From: Hermatobates lingyangjiaoensis
Taxonomy: Eukaryota > Arthropoda > Insecta > Hemiptera > Hermatobatidae
Reading direction: 5' to 3'
Length of the DNA stretch: 64,000 nt
Assembly (NCBI GenBank): GCA_026182355.1
Contig: JAPFBL010000035.1
Span: 3,291,501-3,355,500, forward strand
The stretch's first letter is position 1. Each line of letters starts with the position of its first letter. Positions 25,601 through 40,400 of this stretch are shown here, in pieces. A program made the position numbers and the translations under genes. A model generated the notes under the pieces. It saw nothing but the letters and a program-made list of their open reading frames with translations. It had not been told where the DNA came from and did no database searches.

Positions 25601-28600
25601 AAGAACTCATCTCCTTCTTCTTCTCTTTCTTCTGATGACGACGAGGTCGAAATATTGAAGTTATTTATGTATTGTTTTTACGTGTTCTTTTCTTTAAATC
25701 GTTTGAAACAATAAATATTTTAACATATTAAAAAACAATTTCAATATTTTGACATCTTTACAAATATTCAATTTAAAAAATAGTGAATATGGGTTTCAAA
25801 AATATTGATACCAATGCCAATAATGTCAAACAAATATTTGTAGGCTTTGACAGTCTGCGATTAAAAGAGTATGAGAAGACCGGGAAAACTGAAGTAATTC
25901 AATAAAATCTCAAGGGATATTCCGCAAAATGTTCTCAATAAACGCTTCACTAAAAGTTATTTAATTAAAATTAAAGCCGACTAGGAAAAGTTATGCTTTA
26001 ATTTCTTGAAACAGTTTAGTGACTATATTTCTTAAATAAAAGGAAATTAATTACAGGTGAAAGTGAAAGAGTCTTGTTTGTACTTGATTACAGAGATTGA
26101 AGTTGATTTCAAAGCAGAACTTCTTTTTGCAGTTTATTTAAACTTGAGTTTCTTTTAAAAGAGTCTAATTTAGTTTCACTTCTTCAGTTTAAATTTCATC
26201 ACTAGTCTATTCAATGAATAACAAATTATAACAACTCAGATTTAAGTTCAACTTAAAACTATTATTAATTATTTATTCCAATTTTTATATTTATGCTCAA
26301 ATTATTTTTTTAACATGTCTTCTAGGAATATATTTTGTATATTAATGGTAGTACAAAGATAAGGTAATGTTGCTGAGATAACACATTGTTCTCCGTAAGG
26401 CTCTTAGTGGTATTTTCGAGAAGGGTCACCATGAAGGCTTCTGACAAATGAGTCTTGTGAAGCTTCAAGTCTTCTCCGAGTCCTAACTCTTCACAAGGTT
26501 TTTTATCTTTCATATGAAAAAGAAATGAATGTCGTTAATAGAATGGAACTGCAAGCACCTGTTGATAGCATCGACTGCACCTGACCCAGCTGGTTCTAGG
26601 AAATTGGTTTTACTTCATTACTTTTTTAATTGCTTGCTTTAACAAATATTGGGAGCACAAGTTTATTAGTTTAAGCCTCAAGACGAAAAGCCTTGTAAAC
26701 TATTTTTCTGTACCAGTTAACATGTACAGTGATAATGAAGTGCTGAGTAATAACAACTGTTTTACAGGATTCAAATATGGACTGACAGACAGCGTGCTTG
26801 TCTTTAGTAACCATGACTGGAGCTTCCAATCTTAGTCTGAAACCCTAAATTTTCCACGCGGGAGAAGGACAATCTTGTATACATCGTCCCTGCTCTCACG
26901 AGGGCTCAGGGGTCCCTCCCCTGGGCTGGTTCTCCTCCTGTGGGGAGGAAGAACCCCTGATTTCCATGTGCCTATCCAACCGCGTCCTCACCGCGAGATT
27001 GGGAAACAGGTTACGCTGATTCTGTAGGATGGCTAACAGGCGGAAGGCTTTGTAGCCATTGAACATACCTGTAGCCTATACAGGCTGAGTAGCACCTAGG
27101 TCCAGAGTTCTACCCGATAGCTCTTAAAATACTGTAGGTACCACGGGAGCAGTGGTAGCCTTTACAGGACTTCTTACTACTGTCCTGCATGCCACGTCGT
27201 TGTTGATGAACTCGTGGTGGCTATGCCACTCCACCTAGGAAGAGTAGACTCTCTAGAGTATGTGAGAAGCAGTTTCTTCTCGTGAGGTTGTCCGGAGAAA
27301 AACAAGAGGGAACTAGACTCTCGATGGGTAAGGTCCATCTCTTGAAAGTGATTTGAAAACTGGTACTCACTCCCGAAGCGAGCCCGGGTCCCAGAGAAAT
27401 GGGAACTTCCCTTTCATTATAAGACCAAAATCTTATGGATTCCAGGGTAGTCCTAAAACTGATGACTTTAGAAGTAGTCGGCCACCTGCACATGATCCCT
27501 CGGAGAGTACGTAAATCTCTCAAGGGTTATATTATTTTTATCATAAATTTATTTTATTTAATTACAATAGCATCCGTTAAAATTACCGCAGAGAGTTACT
27601 CCCAAATCCAACGCTTTGACGGAGCCAAATCCCAGAAGTCGGGGCTTTGACTCTGCTGCATGCCTTAAAAATTGGCTGAGGGGAACGGAACTCGGGTAGC
27701 AGTTCTAGACACTGATCAGAGTGGTTGTACCCAAACATCCAATCAAACAACAGGATCCTAAGGGCTGACGTTTTGACCCTCAAAGGGATCGGTTTCTATT
27801 CCATCTATCTAACCGTCAAAATTAATGCACTATTGCCATTTGTTTAATATATCATAATTAAAGAAGAATGCACCATCTTACCTCATACATTTTCTTGTTG
27901 AAGGAAGTAAATCGACAGAGTAAGGAAATTACGAAGTAAGATGACACATTCTTCTTTATTACTAACAAACTCTGGGATGCTGACGATAATAATATACTTA
28001 TATAACTGCTAGCGTAAGAACATCAAGTTTAGATAAAATTTGTTATTAATAATGGCTTAATTAACAAAATTACAGAATAACGTAGTTATTCATCAAGAAA
28101 TTATTCGTTTTGACAGCATTGTTGATCTGCATAATGTTGCATTATTGAGATAAATATATTTGGTAGTTATGAATTCTGCGGAGAGCACATTCCTGGTGAA
28201 AACCAGGAATAACATTATTTTAGTATTCTATAATAAATCAAACATTGAGTGAAGGCAAAATTTTAAATAAAACTGAATATGTATATGTTAATATAATACT
28301 GAATTATATTTTAAAATTGAAAAATATGTTTAAAGAACTATAATATTATATGTAGAGCTCGGGAAATTATGGAATAAAAAACTAATATTTTAACATGAGT
28401 TTGCAGACAAGTTTTCGTAAAAGTGGTCCTTGATAATTAAATATACCAATACAGTTATTTGGAAGATGACATATGTTTAAGATATTTATTTATGGTTCTA
28501 ACATTTCTAAATGAGAACTACATAAGATCTGTAGTCTAACCTGTTTTAATCAGTTTGAGAAGAAGTGTTGCCTTTGCTGCCTTTGTGAATAAACACATAA

Positions 28601-31600
28601 CACATGAGTATCAACACATTTTAAACGAATCACCATAGACAATAACATTTAGTCAGGGATGGTTTTATTTTTTGTACATTGATGTGATTTTTAATTAAGG
28701 AAAAATGAAAATGAGAGAGAAAACTAGACCATAACCTTTTAAAATAAAATGAAGTGATTTTGGAGAAAAGGTTGAAAGTTTACCTGCAAAACACCATCTT
28801 CCCTTGGCTCTGGCGAAGAGCAGCATTGCTGTTAGGGTGATGACGAAGAGACCGGCTACTAATATCGCGATGATTGTGCCTGCTCCCAGCTCAATACCTG
28901 CAAACAAACACTTCATCACTACAGAGGATGACAGTCAACACTCACAGGAGTAATATCACAACTACAACTGCGAGGATTATTTAAAAAACTCACAGGATTA
29001 TTGTCACAACTACAATTCCAAGCCTTATTTGAAACATTCACAGGAGTAATATCACAACTACAACTGCGAGGATTATTTAAAAAACTCACAGGATTATTGT
29101 CACAACTACAACTCCAAGCCTTATTTCAAACACTCACGGGAGTAATATCACTACTACAACTGCAAGGATTATTTAAAAAACTCACAGGATTATTGCCACA
29201 ACTACAATTCCAAGCCTTATTTGAAACACTCACAGGAGTAATATCACAACTACAACTGCAAGGATTATTTAAAAAAACCAGGATTATTGTCACAACTACA
29301 ATTCCAAGCCTTATTTGAAACACTCACAGGAGTAATATCACAACTACAACTGCAAGGATTATTTAAAAAACTCACAGGATTATTGTCACAACTACAATTC
29401 CAAGCCTTATTTGAAACACTCACAGGAGTAATATCACAACTACAACTGCAAGGATTATTTAAAAAACTCACAGGATTATTGTCACAACTACAATTCCAAG
29501 CCTTATTTGAAACACTCACAGGAGTAATATCACAACTACAACTGCAAGGATTATTTAAAAAACTCACAGGATTATTGTCACAACTACAATTCCAAACCTT
29601 ATTTCAAACACTCACAGGAGTAATATCACTACTACAACTGCAAGGATTATTTAAAAAACTCACAGGATTATTGTCACAACTACAACTCCAAGCCTTATTT
29701 GAAACACTCACAGGAGTAATATCACAACTACAACTGCAAGGATTATTTAAAAAACTCACAGGATTATTGTCACAACTACAATTCCAAGCCTTATTTGAAA
29801 CACTCACAGGAGTAATATCACAACTACAACTGCGAGGATTATTTAAAAAACTCACAGGATTATTGTCACAACTATAACTCCAAGCCTTATTTGAAACACT
29901 CACAGGAGTAATATCACTACTACAACTGCAAGGATTATTTAAAAAACTCACAGGATTATTGTCACAACTACAATTTCAAGCCTTATTTGAAACACTCACA
30001 GGAGTAATATCACAACTACAACTGCAAGGATTATTTAAAAAACTCACAGGATTATTGTCACAACTACAATTCCAAGCCTTATTTGAAACACTCACAGGAG
30101 TAATATCACAACTCACAGGACTATTACAACAACAACAACTCCAAGCTTATGTGAAATTACACTCAACACAAACTACGACAGCTCTTACACAAACACCAGT
30201 TTAACCTGGTACAGCTACTCCTGGTTTAACGCCGTAGTTAAGCGAAATTGTTGTTAAATGATGTCTACACATACATCAATAAAGAAGCTCATAGTTAGCA
30301 TATCCTACATTCTTTTTTTCCCATTTCAAACAATCAATCAATATATAACAGTCTTGTTTATTGTTTTACTCATTAATTTCAAGACTTTAAAAACCTAGGC
30401 TACATTACCATAGGTAGTACTGGACTGAAGGAATACGTTTCGCTCGCGTCGTCGTAACTCCCAGAGAACTATGATAAACGAATATTAGGCCAGTCGGAAG
30501 GCCTCTAGTTATTCTGAGTTGTCGTTAAACATGTAGAAGTGCACCTGCACTTTCTTCACAAAGTTATATCTTACATACAAAAATTCACTCTATATATGTC
30601 TATTTGCGAAAAATTGTTTACCACAACTAAGAAATTTATTTAACATTTTATTACAAAAATAATTAATAACTTAATTTAAATAACACATGTTTTAAATGTA
30701 CTTTTCTTTATATTCTTATCCCTAAATTGTATGTAATGAAGTTTATAGATCCTAAAAAGAAAAAAAAATCTATTGGAGAAATGTCTTCTGAGTCTGTTAA
30801 GTAAATCAAGCAGATTTAATAAAACTTTGTTGATAAAGAAGTGATACTACTAATTAATAGCGTGAGAGGATCAAGTGGAAGTGTTTCAGGAAGTCTTGAA
30901 CTATGTGACTAGGAGATAAACAACGAAGCAACAACTAGTACACTTCATTGACACGTCGAAAACTTTTAACACCCACGTCTTTTACTTATAGACATTGTTC
31001 CAGTCATTGAAAGTTGATCCCAAGTACAGCTGGGAACAGCAGTTAGTGGAAGATAACTACGAAAAAGTTTATCCTTGAAGTGATGTGAGAACTAACAGAA
31101 CAATTATAAACAACAACAAGAATCAGGTACAGTAAGGCACTTATCTAATAAAATACCAACCTTCAGGGGCTTGGATATGAGGTAAGATCGAGCCTAAAAA
31201 ATACAGCCCGACCCAACCCAGGACCGCGGGTATTAAAGCCCGAACTGACCCGATTCTGATCAGGATTGGACAGAGTCGGGTATATACTGCAGTTTATTCT
31301 CCAACAGCCACGTAAATCTCGGTCATCTGTTTTATCATAATTATTTATTTTATAACAAGTATTCATTAGTTTAATACCCATACACTGTGTTAGTATACAT
31401 AATATATACATATATATTTATTAAAAACAAATTAGCGAGAGAAAAGTAACTTTATCGACTTGGGTCCGACCCAATAATTGACAATTTGGTCCCGACTCTG
31501 CCATAATTTTGGGCCTTGTCAGGCTCGGGCATAAGATCATACCTCTAGCTTGGATGCACAATGCATATCTATGCTTCAATCAACCAGAGCTTTATTCGAG

Positions 31601-34394
31601 TTTACAGAAATAAGTAAGTTTAGGAACAAATATAACCACTTATTATCAGCGGTAGTCGATCAGTTATTATGGACCGTGGTAGATGTCAGTTCCACTTACT
31701 ATCTCCCTCTTATAAGCCATCTTCTATTTAAAGAAGCAATTATCAAACGTAGTCTAGACACAATGGAATAAACAGTGCGTAACCCATTCCTCTGACAGTG
31801 TAATTAAACTGTAGAAGATGCAGCAGTTAGAAGTCGATACTCTATGCTAGTCGCTGTTTTTCAGGCTACTGGGCAGGAGATACCCTAATTGAAGGCTGAA
31901 CAGCTGGTGTTAGCCAGTAGTAAACTATAGCCTATACTACAGTCATACCTGAAAAATATACGATCTCAGACAAAAGTTAAAAGAGAAACTGTAGACAAGA
32001 ATTACGAAATATGAGTTTAAGAGTTACAATGAGTAATCAAAGCGGTTTTTCCTGTTCCATCTTCTTCTTCTACTACTTCGTCAGCCTTTATCAATCCCCA
32101 TCAACTTCTTACCAAAAAACTCCTAACTGGTATAGTATTTCTCCCAGGCCTCTCAACCCTGTTCAGGAAATAGAACAATGTGGACGCTGTAGTTGTCAAA
32201 CATGTCCCATTGTTAACCCAGTTCTTCTTCACTTCTCTTTTCAGTAATAATTCCTACCTATCAATGTTAATATTTTCTGTACTACGACTATAGACTTAAT
32301 TACACTTAGTATGATGCTTTTTATATAAGTTTAGATTTTACTAAGCTGAGACTCATTTGAATTGTCATAGGAAATCCATCTGTCAATGCAGCGACCTTCC
32401 TATAGCAATCTAAGCAAGTTCTCGCTTCCTTAGGTTTAAGGACTGTTTCCAATTCAAACCACGGTAGCATGCACTACAACATTCCCTGCTTGTTTTTATT
32501 TATATTATATATTAAGTCATTTAATATTAAAAATATGAAAAGTCCGATAAGAGAACTTATCAAACGATTAGAGAAAAGAAGATGGAGAACAACAAAACTC
32601 ACTTCAATATTTCGATTTTGTCGTGATTAAGAGAAGAAGAAGAAGAGCACTGCTCGTACTGCTCGTTACTGTTTGCCAGCCAAGCTTAACTGTTCTTTTT
32701 CTTCTTCTGATGTTGACAAAATAGAAATATTTATTGTACATGTATAAAGAGGACATAATATTTGACTGATTTTAATTTTTGTTTCTATAATTACTCTCGG
32801 ATGTTGGAATCATTTTTCTTCATCATATTACGTTCAACATATTTATCTTAAAAGGACTGGGCAAGTAATTCAAGATAAGACAGGTGCTGGTTACCCTGAG
32901 GACCGGGACTGGTTGACAGGTTGACTGTGAACTTCCTTTCACCCTGGATGTTGGATGCAGTCAGAGTGTAATCCTTTTCAACGTCTTCTTTGGTCAATGA
33001 TTTGATGATTAGAACTGATTGCCACTTGCTTGATCCCTGAAACATAAATTTAATTTAAAAAAAAAACATCTTACCTATCTGAATATCATTAATTTAGAAT
33101 TACACTTTTGAAAATATTTCATTTAAACTAGATAGGAGAATATACTTATTTCTGGAGATAGTCAGGAAATATAGAAGTGAGGTAAATAACGAAGAGTCTA
33201 GGTCAATGAAATTATACAACTTCCTTATGTTGCAAACAACTATTATTAAAGAACAATCGAATATAAACGAAGTTCAAAAAATTGACATCTTTAAATTCTA
33301 CTAGTTGAGACCAGCGAAATGCATAAGTTTTCTGTTTGTTTGTTTTCCAACGACCAGGCTTATAAGGCTTTCACCTTTTAGTGCTGTTCTAGAGGCAAAA
33401 AGTGTGGCTCATTTATTATTTGGCACCCATTTTAGTAATGAGCGAGCCACATTACCTGTTGATTCTACATTGGGAGTCCTGAATTTTGCTAACTCAAGTG
33501 TATTTAGAGTAGGGATCTTTAACGAGTACCTGGCATCGTACAGACTCGGAATCGACAGTTTAACGTTCTCTCCAAAGGATGACGTTCTCAGATGTATTCA
33601 CCTCCTGCTTGAATAAATCGAAAGCTAGGTGGGTATCGAACCCCGGACCTACCTGTTCAGAGGTCAGTACATCAACCACTGAGCTAAACTGATGGATATG
33701 TCGTGGATATCTCTGATTGAGTCACAGTTGTAGACAAGGATGACAAAGGTTCCAGTCTGTTGATTCCCCGAAGTAAGATGGTTCAGATGGTACTTAAATG
33801 TCATACCAGTTCATTGAACATCGTTCACGATACTTCCATTTGCAAGAATAGTAGAAAGACCGGAGTTTCTTACATCGTTGTAAGCTCGATTATTTCAGTT
33901 AATTACTCACACATGTAGGATTGAACACAATATGTTGGCTTCATACTGTTTCAACCTGTGATACTATAATTATTCTTAATGTGTCACATTATGTGCAATT
34001 TCGTTCTCTATTTAAAATTATTAAATTGCATAGTAAAATCTCACTAATTATAATACAAAATTTTAACAAGTAGGAAGTTTTTATATTAAAGTTATTAAAA
34101 GATATATTAAGAAAAACTTTATTAACCAGTGCATCTCAAATAGATAAGAAAATTTGGTATCCGTCAACAAAAGAATATATAACTTGAAGTTTCATCCTGT
34201 TTTATCAGATAAGAAAACAATTGCTCAATGTAACTGTACTACTGCTAATTGTTAATTGAACTCTGAACGCAATTAAACTACTTTTAATTGTTAATTGCTC
34301 TTTTGCTGAATGTCAATGGAAATATACTATTGTTGAATGTCAATGGAGCTATACTATTGGTGAATGTCAATGGATTTATATATATATTTTATAT

Positions 34395-34485
<91 letters not shown>

Positions 34486-37400
34486 GACATACAGCAACTA
34501 TACTGTTGCTGTATGTCAATAGAGTTATACTATTGCTGAATGTCAATTGCACTACTTCTGATTATTAATTAAACTATTACCGGTACCGATTAAACTATTA
34601 TTCAATGTTAGCTGAACTTGTAGCGTCATCAGTGCCTATATCTTAATGAACAAGAGAGGTTATGTAAACAAACGATCTTTTAACCAGATAATTTTATTTC
34701 TGATCATTGAGCTCATTTTGTGTTAGTTTTTAACTATATGTATAATAACTATAGGTTATTTTCCGTTAATATGTTATCCACTGTTGTCGTAAGAACAATT
34801 TACTGACTTCAATTCTACTTATCCAAAACCCTTTAAAACCACTGCTGAATGTCCATTGAATTATTTCCGAGTAACACTTGCACTACTGCTGCATCGATTG
34901 AAAGAAAAAGAACATCTCCAGCAAGTTGCTTTCTTTTTGCCTTCACAACGCACTTGAAGGAAAGAAGTGTCAGATTATACAATCCACACAGACTTCACTA
35001 AACCTATCTGATATTGCTTCAACCTGTAATCCTGTTATTGTTATTACTCTGATGAAGCACATGTCATTTACTTCAATTGTTTATGGAATTAAAGTCACTG
35101 TAGCAGTCTTATACATATAACGAATAATTTAAGAAAAAAAGCACAGTAAATACCTAACTGAATGAATAACAAAAAAAAAACACACACACACAAGATAAAA
35201 TAAATAAAACGAAGCGAATACTCTGATGTCTTTCAATTTATGACATCTGAGGGCAATAAAACAAACCTCAGTTATAGAAATATGTGAAAAATAACACACA
35301 ATTAGATCATTTACTTTTCTGGATATCTAAGAGTTTTGTTCGTATAAATTCAGAAAATGAGAAATAGATTGTACCAAAAAGTAACCAATCAAAAACTGTA
35401 TCTTAAAATCGTATTTTTAAAATTTTCAATTTTAAAACTGTGTAATTTAATAAATATGAGGTATTATTAGAAATGTAAATGGGAGTGAAGCGGCAGAGGG
35501 AATATGTGAGACTAGTGTAAGTCTATGGGCAGCTCACTTTCTCCTACTAAATCCACCACTGTCACTCCTCTGACAGATTGATATATCAACTGTCCTATCT
35601 ATTTTTCACTCCAAAGGAAAAATCAATCACCATCTTTCTTAAAATATATACTACCAATTGCGCATATTTCTCACAAACCTACATAGTAGGCATCATATAA
35701 ACTTAGAGAAGTCAAAATTTGTTAGGAACTCACGGTAATTAAAAAGCACATAACGATATGCAATATTTCGATACCAATCTAAAGCAACCTTGTGGTTTAA
35801 GTGCTCCATCAGTCTATATGCTAAGTGCTTTTTATTACAGTCTGTGAAATACATTTTGTTTGTTTATATGATAACAAAATATTTTGTTGAATATCTTGTT
35901 AATTTTATTCGTTTATCTAATAACTAACATTTTCTGTTTCCTTTTAATTGTTTATATACTCACACTTTATGATATTTCCACCTTTTAGTTCTGTTCTAAG
36001 AGGTGGACAGTGTAGTTCATTTATTACTTGGCACCCCCCTCTGCATTGGGAGTCCTAAATTTTGAATTCTGAAGAGTAGGGATCTTTAACAAGTACCCGA
36101 CATCGTACTTGCTCCGTTCCGACGGTTTAACGTTCTCTTCGAGAGATGGCATACTTGTACTTAGATTTCTTCACCTAAAGCTAAAGTGAGAATCGAATCA
36201 GGGATTTACCAGCCCAGAGACGAGCATGCAAGCCACTGGGCTACTCTAGCCTGCATAATAATCAAATATAGTATAATGCAGACTGCCAATACATTTATTA
36301 ATTTTAAATGGTAAAAACGATTTCCAACCATAATACAAAGTGTCTTTCATATTCTATTGAAGATAACAGTTGCAGAATGGAAATATCATGAGACGTCTTT
36401 TTCACGTATTAGTGACATAATAACTATTAGTGAATTAAGTAATGTTCTGTAAAATTCATGTAGGGATTTAGAAACAAACCTGTTAACACACGTTTATGTT
36501 TAGGTTTATAAGGTAGATTGTAAATTTTAAAAGTATATTTTATTAGTTATCTTTGAATGAAGCGAAGAGATTGTTAATGTAAATAAGTATTTTACTATGA
36601 ATTGTAAACATATTGTAAAAAAAAATTCCTTGATAATGGTCAATTTAGACCGAAACATCAACCCTGTGTAAATATGGAAAATAGAAATAAAAACAAATCA
36701 TTCGGTGAGTTGATTTATATGGTACCGGAAAAATGGAGGAATAATATAAGAAAACTCAAGAAGGTATGTAAGAAACATACTAGACTTAAAGTTGGTAAGA
36801 TATTTAATGATATATGTTTATAAGATGGTCTGCTCCCAACGTATACCAATATATATATATATTGGTATATATTGGTATACGTTATGTTATATATATAATA
36901 TATAACATATAACATATATAACATATATTATGTTATATATATACGTTATGTTAGGTATAACAATGTTATATAGTTATAACATTGTTGGTCTCCAACCGTC
37001 TCTGTACCAGTGCGCTTGGTTTCCCTTTCTTATCTCTCCTGAGGACGGTCCAACCGAAAATTAGAGACTGTAAGTGTGTGTTTTTAATTTCTCTACGTTT
37101 CTTTATGTACATTGATATATATATATATAGTTCAATATAGACAAAGACCCACTCAACCCGTCTCTGAACCAGTGCGCTTGGTTTCCCTCTCTTATCTCCT
37201 GAATACGGTTCAAACCGAAAATTAGAGACTGTAAGTGTGTTCTTTTGATTTCTCTATGTTTCTTTGTCTATATTGAACTATATTTGTCCGTTTTGGATCG
37301 TATTTCCAACGAATATATATATATTCGTAAAACTATCGACCGTGAATGAGAAGCAAAATAAAAGTTTATCAGAACTAGGCCAGTTCTTCACGTTCAAATT

Positions 37401-40400
37401 AAACTCTCATAGCTATTCCGGTGTGTTAAGTTAAATATTGTTCATCGTTGAAAAATTGTTTTAGTGACTTTTTAGTTAATGTTTTGTTAATTTTTTCATA
37501 TCATAATTATTGAATTATTTGTTCGAATTATTGTGTATTTGTTCCTTTGTTCTGTGTTTGTAATTTACCGAGAAACGTCTGTTGTCCTTTTTGGATCGTT
37601 TTCCTGTTTACAATATATATATATATATATATATATCCACATATATATAAAGAAGTTTATACAGTAAACACGTAAAACTGAATGTCTAAACCACAGTAAA
37701 AATAACTAGGTGCTTTCAACCGCTAATCACTGATAATAATGGGACTCTGACGAGGACCACTTGTTTTGATTGAAAGATCTTAGTCATATCCATGATTTTC
37801 TTAACGTGGGTTGGACATTGATATGTACCTCTTTACAGCTAGATTAGAAAAAAAATTCTTTGCCAACTGGCCATTTCTTCCTCTCTTCTATGCCTGTTGT
37901 ATAGATAACATCTGGCACTACAGTGAACTCCACTTGGATACTTGCATTAATTCCTTCCGATCTCTTTCCTTCTCTATTTCCTTCGAACACCAAATCTCAC
38001 TCAATACTTTAAGTACTCTAGATGATAACAGAATGCTCCACAATAGATGCTTTATAGCTCGTGGCCATATAAACCTACTAATACCAGACAATATCTCCAT
38101 TATAGGAGTTGTCACCCTCCCCGCATAAAAAGATCAACTCAGAGGACCTCTTTCTGTTCGTTTCCATAGTATATTGAATAGTCTTAATGACCGTAAATTT
38201 AAACTAAGGAATTTAAAATGTAAATTAATTGAATTGGGTACTCATTAACTTCATTAATAGCATCGTCACTGCGAATGCCAATTACTCTTCTCCCATTAGG
38301 AGAAACCCGGCTTCTACTATACCCCTTATCACCGCTTATGGCCTCGGCGATTACGAGTTAGCAAACCATTGGAGGATCTTTATCCTACCCTCTCTTCTTC
38401 CTCAACTTTCAATAAGTTATCTCGTATTAATAAAGGAAATCCCCACGACTCAGTAATTTGTTTTCTCATATTTTGGTATGTTAGTTAATATGCTCGCAAC
38501 GACGGCAAATGCGGTGGTATGTGAAACGTGATTGCCTCACGTGTCCAATTATCGACTCTGATTCTTCATCCTTCAATCATAATAAATAACTTGTCAACAA
38601 TCCTTCTCCCTGACCTTCAGTGACTGCTTGAAGTGCCTTCTATGTCGGTTTAGCAAGTATCATGTGAAGGCTTCGTGAATAATGACATGCGACGGTTGTG
38701 CAGTGCAGCAGACTTCCCGTTGCAATTCACGCTAATCCCCACAACCTCACCTTTAATGATTCTGTCAGAGACAATTCCTAAAGAAGATCTCCGTCACAAT
38801 AGACAAATAAAGTACAGAGTTTCAGAAGAAGCCCATCTTTGGTTCCTTATATCATGATCAGGACCTGATCAAAACTTAAACGGATAGCTATTATATTTAT
38901 TTATTTATTTTCATTACTTTTTACTTTACTATAAGTAAAGTATAGTGATCGTGAAAAAATTCGATCTCGAGATTTTGACGGAATTACATGTTTTGAGGTC
39001 CCAGAAGTCGTTTTATGACGTTGTTACGATGATGTCTGTGTGTGTGGGTGGGTGGGTGGGTGGGTGTGTTAGCATTGCTTGTTACCACGCTACGGTCCAG
39101 AATCTTTGATGGATCAAGTTGATATTTTACACAAAAATGGGCCTCATAAAGACGAAGATCCCTATTGTTTGGGAAGAATTATGCATGATGGGAAAGTCAC
39201 TTTTTTTGCCAAAAACCGTTTTTTTTAAAACATTTATTTCTCCTAAACTGATAACCCTAGAGTTTTGAAATTTTGACATTATCTTTGAGGTTTCAAATGC
39301 AACAAACGAAAAATATATTCAGAATTTTAAAACAACAGGAAAGATTTTTTTTTCAATAAAATGTAAAAATTTTGACTTATAATTCAATCTCAAACCTTGT
39401 GAGAGCGATACAAGCCATACTGTTTGACGGACAAGAATGAAACTGTGCCTATAAATAGAACATTATATGGAAAATGAGTTGAGATATTTTTTTTCAAAAT
39501 TACATTCGCTAAAGGGGCGTTACAGTACAATTTCTGTTTTCAGAAAATGTTTTTTTGACGCTAAACGGCTCGTTAAAAAATAATGCAAATTTGACCAAAA
39601 ATGGAACAAAAAATTAGCAATTCACAAAAAAAAATTCATGAAGTTTCAATTACGGGAAAGAGCAATAACGATATAAAAACTCTTTGTTTATCCTAGACTA
39701 AGAGATCACCTGCTATACTTGTCGAATTTTTTGTATTTTTTTACATTGTTTACATTGACTTAGAAATTTTTTGAGCGAATCCACTGAGATAAAATTAATG
39801 TTTCTAATGGAAAAATGAAAATATATTATTGACTTATAAGAGATGTAAGAGGAATAATATTATTACATGTAAAAAATCACCGCCAACGAACATAAATTAA
39901 TTTCCTCTGTCTTCCATGGTATGATGGATTTGTCTCATAAACTGCTTTAATAAATCTATATATTGCACTCTTGAGCAAAACTTAATAACAGTTATAGTTT
40001 CTTCATCTTTGTGAATTGTAGTATCTTACCATGATATTGAAATGTGAGGAATGGACTCTTTCCTCAAGAAAGAGGATTTATATTTGTTGACGAATATCCA
40101 GTTTTTTCACTATTCTAGTCTAATAGTTGATATTTATTATTTTCAAAAATTAGAAACTTCCAGCTATAAAAGCTTTATATTATACTGAATAGCCGATTTT
40201 GACTTTGAATGGAGTATGGAAAACTTGATAATTACTATAATTTGTTTTCTCAATATACATTCAAAGCAACGTTATAACAGAGTACAGCAGCATGAAAAAG
40301 GTAACACTCGCTCAGAGTAAATTTGAATATACGTTTTTTGACAGATGAAAAGAAAAGCAATTTTTATTGAATAGATCTTTTAGACAATTCTTGTTATTTA

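Noticed and set aside
27221..27523. 100-codon open frame on the minus strand
   Set aside because: It lies in a GC-richer interspersed repeat with open frames on both strands; no domain or splice context links it to the gene.
29001..30204. Repeat protein genes with LTGVISQLQLQGLFKK or SFLNNPCSCSCDITPV units
   Set aside because: Open frames exist on both strands only because the tandem unit (48 bp) is a multiple of three and lacks stops; they lie inside an intron.
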